Assembly (NCBI RefSeq): GCF_013391765.2
Contig: NZ_JACBGI020000018.1
Coordinates: forward strand, 1-45,799
Source: Thiomicrorhabdus heinhorstiae
GTDB lineage: Bacteria; Pseudomonadota; Gammaproteobacteria; Thiomicrospirales; Thiomicrospiraceae
Length of the DNA: 45,799 nt
Direction: 5' to 3'
In this document: positions 41,723 through 45,799 of the stretch, in pieces
How positions within the stretch are numbered: the first letter of the stretch is position 1
How the letters are laid out: each line of letters begins with the position of its first letter
The notes under the pieces: generated by a model
Databases searched by the model: none
What the model was told of the DNA's origin: nothing
Seen by the model: the letters and a program-made list of their open reading frames with translations, nothing else
Translations under genes and position numbers: made by a program

Positions 41723-41827
41723 ATACTGCAGGACGAGGTGTTACGGAAATAATACTGCGAAATGTAGAATGTAAATCTTATAGAATTTTTCAAGCCCTTG
41801 AAGCATACGGGGAAATTAGCTAGATTT

Positions 41828-41853
41828 AAAAAACCGCCATTTGGCGGTTTTTT
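41828..41853. terminator. Bidirectional terminator before the DEAD-box gene
   Basis: AAAAAACCGCC (41828-41838) and GGCGGTTTTTT (41843-41853) form a perfect 11-bp stem with a four-base loop. It sits directly after the DEAD-box stop on the minus strand and 105 bases after the DUF3820 stop on the plus strand. Confidence 0.93.
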
Positions 41854-41854
41854 G

Positions 41855-43024
41855 CTATTTGCGGTGGTAGTTGAGAATCGAAATGGGGACTGGTTTGCGG
41901 ACAGGGAATTCTGCAACTTCACGGCGTTCGAGTAGTTGGTTGAGCAGGCTTTCGATCATGCAGAGGTTTTTAAAGTCGTCTTTTGATACCAGAGAGATGG
42001 CTTCGCCGGAGTTTCCGGCACGACCAGTTCGACCAATGCGGTGAACGTATTCTTCGGCAGGGTATGGCAGATCGTAGTTGATGACACGACTCAGGTTTTG
42101 CATATCCAAACCGCGCGCAGCAACACCTGTCGCGACAAGGAATTGCAGTTTACCTGTTTTAAATTCATCCCAGACTTTTTCGCGCTGTGCCTGACTACGG
42201 CCGGCGTGAATTGAGTCGGCAATAATGCCGCGTTTGCCAAGTTGTTCGACCAGCTTGGCTGCGGAGTGTTTCTTCTCGACGAAAATCAACGCCTGATCCC
42301 ATTGGTTTTCTTTGATTAAATGGCTGAGTAAGGCGGATTTGGTGTCTTTATCGACGGCAATCATCCATTGTTCAATCTTGGCGGTTTTGTCTTTTGGCGC
42401 GATCCTAATCTCAACAGCGTCGTCATAGACGGTATCCGCCAGATAGCGAACCTTGTCATTTAAGGTTGCCGAAAACAGCATGCTCTGGCGATTGGCTGGC
42501 AGGCGGTCAATAATTTTGTTCAGGTCGTCGATAAAGCCCATATCGAGCATTCGGTCGGCTTCATCCAGCACCAGAAATTCCAGATCATTAAAAAACAGGG
42601 CGCGTTGATAGGCCATATCGAGCAGGCGGCCGGGCGTGGCGACCAGAATGTCGATGCCGTCTGCCAAACGCTGTTTGTTTTCTTCAATATCGGTTCCGCC
42701 GTAGATGGCAAGCGAACTCAGCTTGAGGTGTTTGCCGTAGTTCAGAATGCTTTTTTCAACCTGAATCGCCAATTCGCGTGTTGGCACGAGAATGAGCGCG
42801 CGAATAGAACGACCACGCACGGTTTCGCCGTTATTTAGCTTTTGTAAAATCGGCAGAACAAAACTGGCGGTTTTTCCGGTTCCTGTCTGTGCTGAGGCGA
42901 TAATATCTTCGCCTTTTAAAATCAGCGGAATCGCTTTTTTCTGAATTTCAGTCGGCGTTTGATAGCCGGAATCGGACAGAGCTTTAAGAATGGGATCGGA
43001 TAATCCGAGTTTAGCAAATGACAT
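41855..43024 (-). CDS. DEAD-box RNA helicase, RhlE-like
   Basis: 389 residues: two RecA-like domains and a very short tail. The Q motif is MSFAKLGLSDPILKALSDSGYQTPTEIQ, motif I ASAQTGTGKT, Ia PTRELAIQ, II VLDEADRMLDMGF, III SATL, V ATGVAARGLDMQ, VI HRIGRTGRAG. The core resembles RhlE. The basic C-terminal extension common in RhlE is missing, so RNA binding may rely on the core or partners. GAGGT precedes the ATG. Such helicases act in ribosome assembly and RNA turnover. Confidence 0.92.
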   Translation of the reverse strand: MSFAKLGLSDPILKALSDSGYQTPTEIQKKAIPLILKGEDIIASAQTGTGKTASFVLPILQKLNNGETVRGRSIRALILVPTRELAIQVEKSILNYGKHLKLSSLAIYGGTDIEENKQRLADGIDILVATPGRLLDMAYQRALFFNDLEFLVLDEADRMLDMGFIDDLNKIIDRLPANRQSMLFSATLNDKVRYLADTVYDDAVEIRIAPKDKTAKIEQWMIAVDKDTKSALLSHLIKENQWDQALIFVEKKHSAAKLVEQLGKRGIIADSIHAGRSQAQREKVWDEFKTGKLQFLVATGVAARGLDMQNLSRVINYDLPYPAEEYVHRIGRTGRAGNSGEAISLVSKDDFKNLCMIESLLNQLLERREVAEFPVRKPVPISILNYHRK

Positions 43025-43207
43025 AGCAACCTCAGGTTGGAAAATTTTGCTGGGCGCTCAAGGCACCATGCTGTGTATAGTAATCAAAAAGCGGCGAGAT
43101 TTCTGATCAGTTTAGATTATATGATGCTAGCCGGTGTTCCTGTTTATTGTCTGATTCCTACGCTTTCGCGCAGGAGGCTTTTCAGCTCTAATTGCTCTGC
43201 GCTTTAT

Positions 43208-44977
43208 CTATTGACTGACTAGACTGTCGTTTGCCTGTTTAAGTGCTTCTGCCCGATCAAACAGGATTCGTTGATTGAGTCGTTTGAGGACACCATGTTT
43301 TTGCAGGCTGTCTTGTACATCGCCAACCATCAGCAGTAGCCAGACTTCTTTGTTTTGGATTTGTAGCCGGTAAATCAGATCTTCCAAAACCATTGCGGAT
43401 GAGAAGTCGATATAAGGTACCGAGCGTAAATCAAGAACAAACGCCTGAGCATCGGTATCGAGAATTCTACGCGAAATGGTTTTTGCCGCTCCAAAGCTCA
43501 TGGGCACATCCAAATACAGCAAAGCCAGCTTGCCTTTCGCATCGTCCAGCAGGCGTTTTTCTTCCGCCGTTAACCACAGTCGTCCAAGGCTGGATGAATC
43601 CCGTCCGAGAATAAGCGACTTGATTTGCAGGGCTTTCATGCGCTTCATCAAGACGATACTAGCCAGTAAAATGCCGATCCATAAGGCGGTCATTAAATCG
43701 AGCAGCAGGGCGCTGAAAATCACCGACAGCATCATGGTTCGTCCGGATTTTGGAATAGAAGACCAGCGGCGTAGATAGTCCCAGTCAACTTGATCCAAGC
43801 CGATTTTCAGCAATAGGCCGCCAAACACCGCAAGCGGAATAAACGAAATTAAATCACTCAGGCTGAAAGCGACTATTCCAATCACACAACTGTGAACGAT
43901 TGAAGTCCACCGATCCCGCGCGCCATATTTAAAGGCGACATTGGTTCGCATCGGTGCCCCGGTGCTCGGCATACCGCCGACTAAGCCGCTGGCGATGTTG
44001 CCCAAGCCTTGTCCGATCAGTTCTTGATCAGGGTTGTGCGTTTTACGCGTTAAGCGTTCGGCGACCAGAGAACCGAGTAGAGAAACCAGCGAGCCGATCA
44101 ATGCGAGGGCAAAAGCGGATTGCACAATAAAGGCTAATGGCAAACCTTCCAATGGTGGCATAATCCATTCCGGCCAGGCAAAGGTGATCGGGCCAATAAT
44201 ACTCAGTCCCGCGGCTTGCCAGCCTTGTCCTTGATAGGTCATTTCCCCCAGACTTAATCCGTAGGCCAATGCTGTTCCCAAGACTAATATCAGTACAGGT
44301 GCAGGGAGAATGCGGTTCACCTTTGGCAGATATTTGGGCCAAATCACCATCAGCATGAAACTGGTTGCACCGAAGGCGAGGGCGAGCCAATTCGGTTGTT
44401 GCAGAATATCCGGCAGAGACAACAGGCTATCCAGTGGCCTGGCGAGCATTTGACCGCCAAAAAGAAGCGGCAACTGTTCAAGCATGAGCATCAAGCCAAT
44501 CGCTGAGAGCAGTCCGGAGATAACTGAATGGGGCAGATATTCAATGAGTTGGCCCCATTTCATCAAGCCGAAAAGAATTTGAAAAAGGCCCGCGAGAACG
44601 ACAATGATTAAGCCGAGCGTGAGTACCGTGAGGCTGGAGTTTGGATAGAGTAAGCTTAAGTGCGCCAGACTGAGTGCCAGGGTGACGGCGACAGCGCCGG
44701 TCGGACCCGAATATTGTCCGGGAGTGCCGCCAAAAATGGCGGAAACCGCACCGGCCAGCACCGCAGAGAAGATACCTGCTTGAATCCCAAGGCCAGAGGC
44801 AATCCCCAACGCCAAGCCGATTGGCAGTGCGATAATCGCAGACACAAACGCCCCCCGAAGCTGGGAGCCGATGGCTCCGTCGCTTTGCGATGATGTCGGG
44901 GAAGCTAAGGGATTGGACGAGATGATATTTTTGAATTTATCTCGTATCCCTGCTTTTGCGCGGGAATGCGGTTTCAA
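43208..44977 (-). CDS. SulP-family anion permease with STAS domain
   Basis: 589 residues. The membrane part (about 35-460, roughly 12 helices) has the SulP motif GTPGQYSGPTGAVAVTLAL and SLVGGMPSTGAPMRTNVAFKYGARDRWTSIVHS. A cytoplasmic STAS domain covers about 480-585 (LYLDVPMSFGAAKTISRRILDTDAQAFVLDLRSVPYIDFSSAMVLEDLI). SulP proteins carry sulfate, bicarbonate or other anions; in sulfur-oxidising autotrophs some serve inorganic carbon uptake. The substrate cannot be told here. The start is TTG (44977), with AAAGGA upstream. It is 11 bases downstream of the DUF2058 gene, so probably co-transcribed with it. Confidence 0.9.
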   Translation of the reverse strand: MKPHSRAKAGIRDKFKNIISSNPLASPTSSQSDGAIGSQLRGAFVSAIIALPIGLALGIASGLGIQAGIFSAVLAGAVSAIFGGTPGQYSGPTGAVAVTLALSLAHLSLLYPNSSLTVLTLGLIIVVLAGLFQILFGLMKWGQLIEYLPHSVISGLLSAIGLMLMLEQLPLLFGGQMLARPLDSLLSLPDILQQPNWLALAFGATSFMLMVIWPKYLPKVNRILPAPVLILVLGTALAYGLSLGEMTYQGQGWQAAGLSIIGPITFAWPEWIMPPLEGLPLAFIVQSAFALALIGSLVSLLGSLVAERLTRKTHNPDQELIGQGLGNIASGLVGGMPSTGAPMRTNVAFKYGARDRWTSIVHSCVIGIVAFSLSDLISFIPLAVFGGLLLKIGLDQVDWDYLRRWSSIPKSGRTMMLSVIFSALLLDLMTALWIGILLASIVLMKRMKALQIKSLILGRDSSSLGRLWLTAEEKRLLDDAKGKLALLYLDVPMSFGAAKTISRRILDTDAQAFVLDLRSVPYIDFSSAMVLEDLIYRLQIQNKEVWLLLMVGDVQDSLQKHGVLKRLNQRILFDRAEALKQANDSLVSQ

Positions 44978-44988
44978 TCAATTTCCTT

Positions 44989-45546
44989 TTACCAAACTAA
45001 ATCATCAGGGATTGCAAATTTAGAATAATACTCTTCGTCTTCTTTGGATAGCTTGGTTTCCAAATTTTGATTGCGGACAATCACCGAAGCATCGCGTTGT
45101 TCGATTTTATCCAGCAGTTCCGCTTTGACCAGAGTGTAGCCGTTGTTAAAACGCACGATATGAATCTGGTCGTTGGAGAGTCCTTTTTGCGTCGCAGCAT
45201 TGACGTTCAGGGTTTTTACGGAACTGTCATCGGCAAAGTTATAGGTGATATCGCCTTCATAACCTTTTAGCTGATTACTTTCGATAATCTGTTTCAGTTC
45301 GGCTTTTTTGGCTTTTTCAGCCTGTTGCTGCTGGCGCTGTTGGTTCAGCTCACGGTCGCGCTGCGCTTTTTCCTCTGCGGCTTTGGCGGCGAGGAGGGTT
45401 GCATCGTTTTGCTGGCGTTCGCCTTTCTTGGCCTTGTTGGCATTTTTCTGCTTGGCTTGTTGCTGTTTTTCGCGCTGAAGCTGTTTGGCCTTCTTATCGT
45501 TTACCAAACCGGATTTTTTTAATTGGTCAAAAAGAGAACCCGCCAT
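44989..45546 (-). CDS. DUF2058 (YaiL-like) protein
   Basis: 185 residues. The N-terminal half (about 10-95) is a highly charged Lys/Gln/Glu coiled coil (KKAKQLQREKQQQAKQKNANKAKKGERQQ). The C-terminal domain is YNFADDSSVKTLNVNAATQKGLSNDQIHIVRFNNGYTLVKAELLDKIEQRD. This matches DUF2058, annotated as a nucleoprotein or polynucleotide-associated protein; the role is unknown. AGGA lies about ten bases before the ATG. A TACAAT box at about 45584-45589 on the minus strand may be its -10. Confidence 0.88.
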   Translation of the reverse strand: MAGSLFDQLKKSGLVNDKKAKQLQREKQQQAKQKNANKAKKGERQQNDATLLAAKAAEEKAQRDRELNQQRQQQQAEKAKKAELKQIIESNQLKGYEGDITYNFADDSSVKTLNVNAATQKGLSNDQIHIVRFNNGYTLVKAELLDKIEQRDASVIVRNQNLETKLSKEDEEYYSKFAIPDDLVW

Positions 45547-45743
45547 CTGAATGCTTTCCTAAGTTATTTTTTAAGGGCGCTCATTGTACGTGAATTTTGT
45601 CGTTTTGCCTGATTTCTGTGAGGGTAAAAACAACTTTAAACCGCCGCATTCTAATATTGAGTTTTGCAGAACGGGAAGAAGAGAGGAATAAAACGAAATC
45701 TGTGTCTGAATGTATTGATTGAAAAGGATAAAGTACGACAGGG

Positions 45744-45767
45744 AAAACCCGCATAATGCGGGTTTTT
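45744..45767. terminator. Terminator near the right edge
   Basis: AAAACCCGCA (45744-45753) and TGCGGGTTTT (45757-45766) form a perfect 10-bp stem with a three-base loop and A/T flanks. It probably ends a gene beyond the window. In 45547-45799 I see only the DUF2058 promoter region and this hairpin. Confidence 0.8.
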
Positions 45768-45799
45768 GAGGTTTTATTTGTCGGTTGTCGGTTTTGGTT

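Noticed and set aside
39157-41725. TTAGATA at both sides of the accessory segment as a target-site duplication
   Set aside because: A 7-bp AT-rich match (39157-39163 and 41719-41725) is expected by chance, the right copy overlaps the DUF3820 stop, and no terminal inverted repeats are visible.

Overview
The window reads as a chromosomal segment of a gammaproteobacterium, most likely a sulfur-oxidising relative of Thiomicrospira, Thiomicrorhabdus or Hydrogenovibrio. This placement is an inference. It rests on gammaproteobacterial gene neighbourhoods (gloB / yafS-like / rnhA / dnaQ, bamD / rluD / pgeF, nadC / ampD), an ETHE1-type persulfide dioxygenase, a lipid-anchored cytochrome c, and a pyruvate dehydrogenase E3 with its own lipoyl domain. 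Most of the window is ordinary, densely packed core genome with mixed strands. Many convergent gene pairs share a bidirectional terminator.

Layout. 0.1-1.3 kb: two adjacent cyclophilins, one cytoplasmic and one exported. 1.5-2.8 kb: cysS. 2.9-3.1 kb: a gene-free stretch with a near-consensus promoter and a strong terminator, best read as a small RNA gene. 3.2-7.2 kb: two lytic transglycosylases, slt and a five-LysM mltD. 7.2-10.6 kb: gloB, a methyltransferase, rnhA, dnaQ and a SlyD-type FKBP. 10.7-15.5 kb: persulfide dioxygenase and hrpA. 15.7-19.8 kb: cytochrome c, a glycosyltransferase, three small envelope proteins, fkpB and a small zinc-site membrane protein. 19.9-23.7 kb: sucC-sucD-nadE. 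23.8-28.5 kb: bamD, rluD, pgeF and a Kef-type antiporter. 28.6-31.3 kb: nadC, ampD, a Cys-rich small protein and flavodoxin. 31.4-32.8 kb: a HAD phosphatase and rppH. 33.3-39.1 kb: aceE-aceF-lpd behind a long structured leader.

From about 39.17 to 41.72 kb the sequence becomes visibly AT-rich (hand count: 22 of 60 G+C at 39481-39540, against 31 of 60 at 38701-38760). It carries an HI1419/HI1420-type toxin-antitoxin pair, a 17-bp tandem repeat, a large orphan P-loop ATPase and a DUF3820 gene. This looks like an acquired accessory insert between lpd and a DEAD-box helicase gene. The last 4 kb hold that helicase, a SulP-STAS anion transporter and a DUF2058 protein.

Functionally the core genes cover protein folding (four peptidyl-prolyl isomerases), cell-wall turnover and recycling (Slt, MltD, AmpD), outer-membrane assembly (BamD), NAD synthesis (NadC, NadE), the pyruvate-to-acetyl-CoA step and succinyl-CoA synthetase, and RNA turnover (HrpA, RppH, the DEAD-box protein). 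The most promising unexplained items are the candidate small RNA at 2993-3081, the orphan ATPase at 39863-41434, the tryptophan 11-mer repeat protein at 17788-18081 and the structured aceE leader at 33061-33278. No tRNA, rRNA, CRISPR array or intact insertion sequence was seen.
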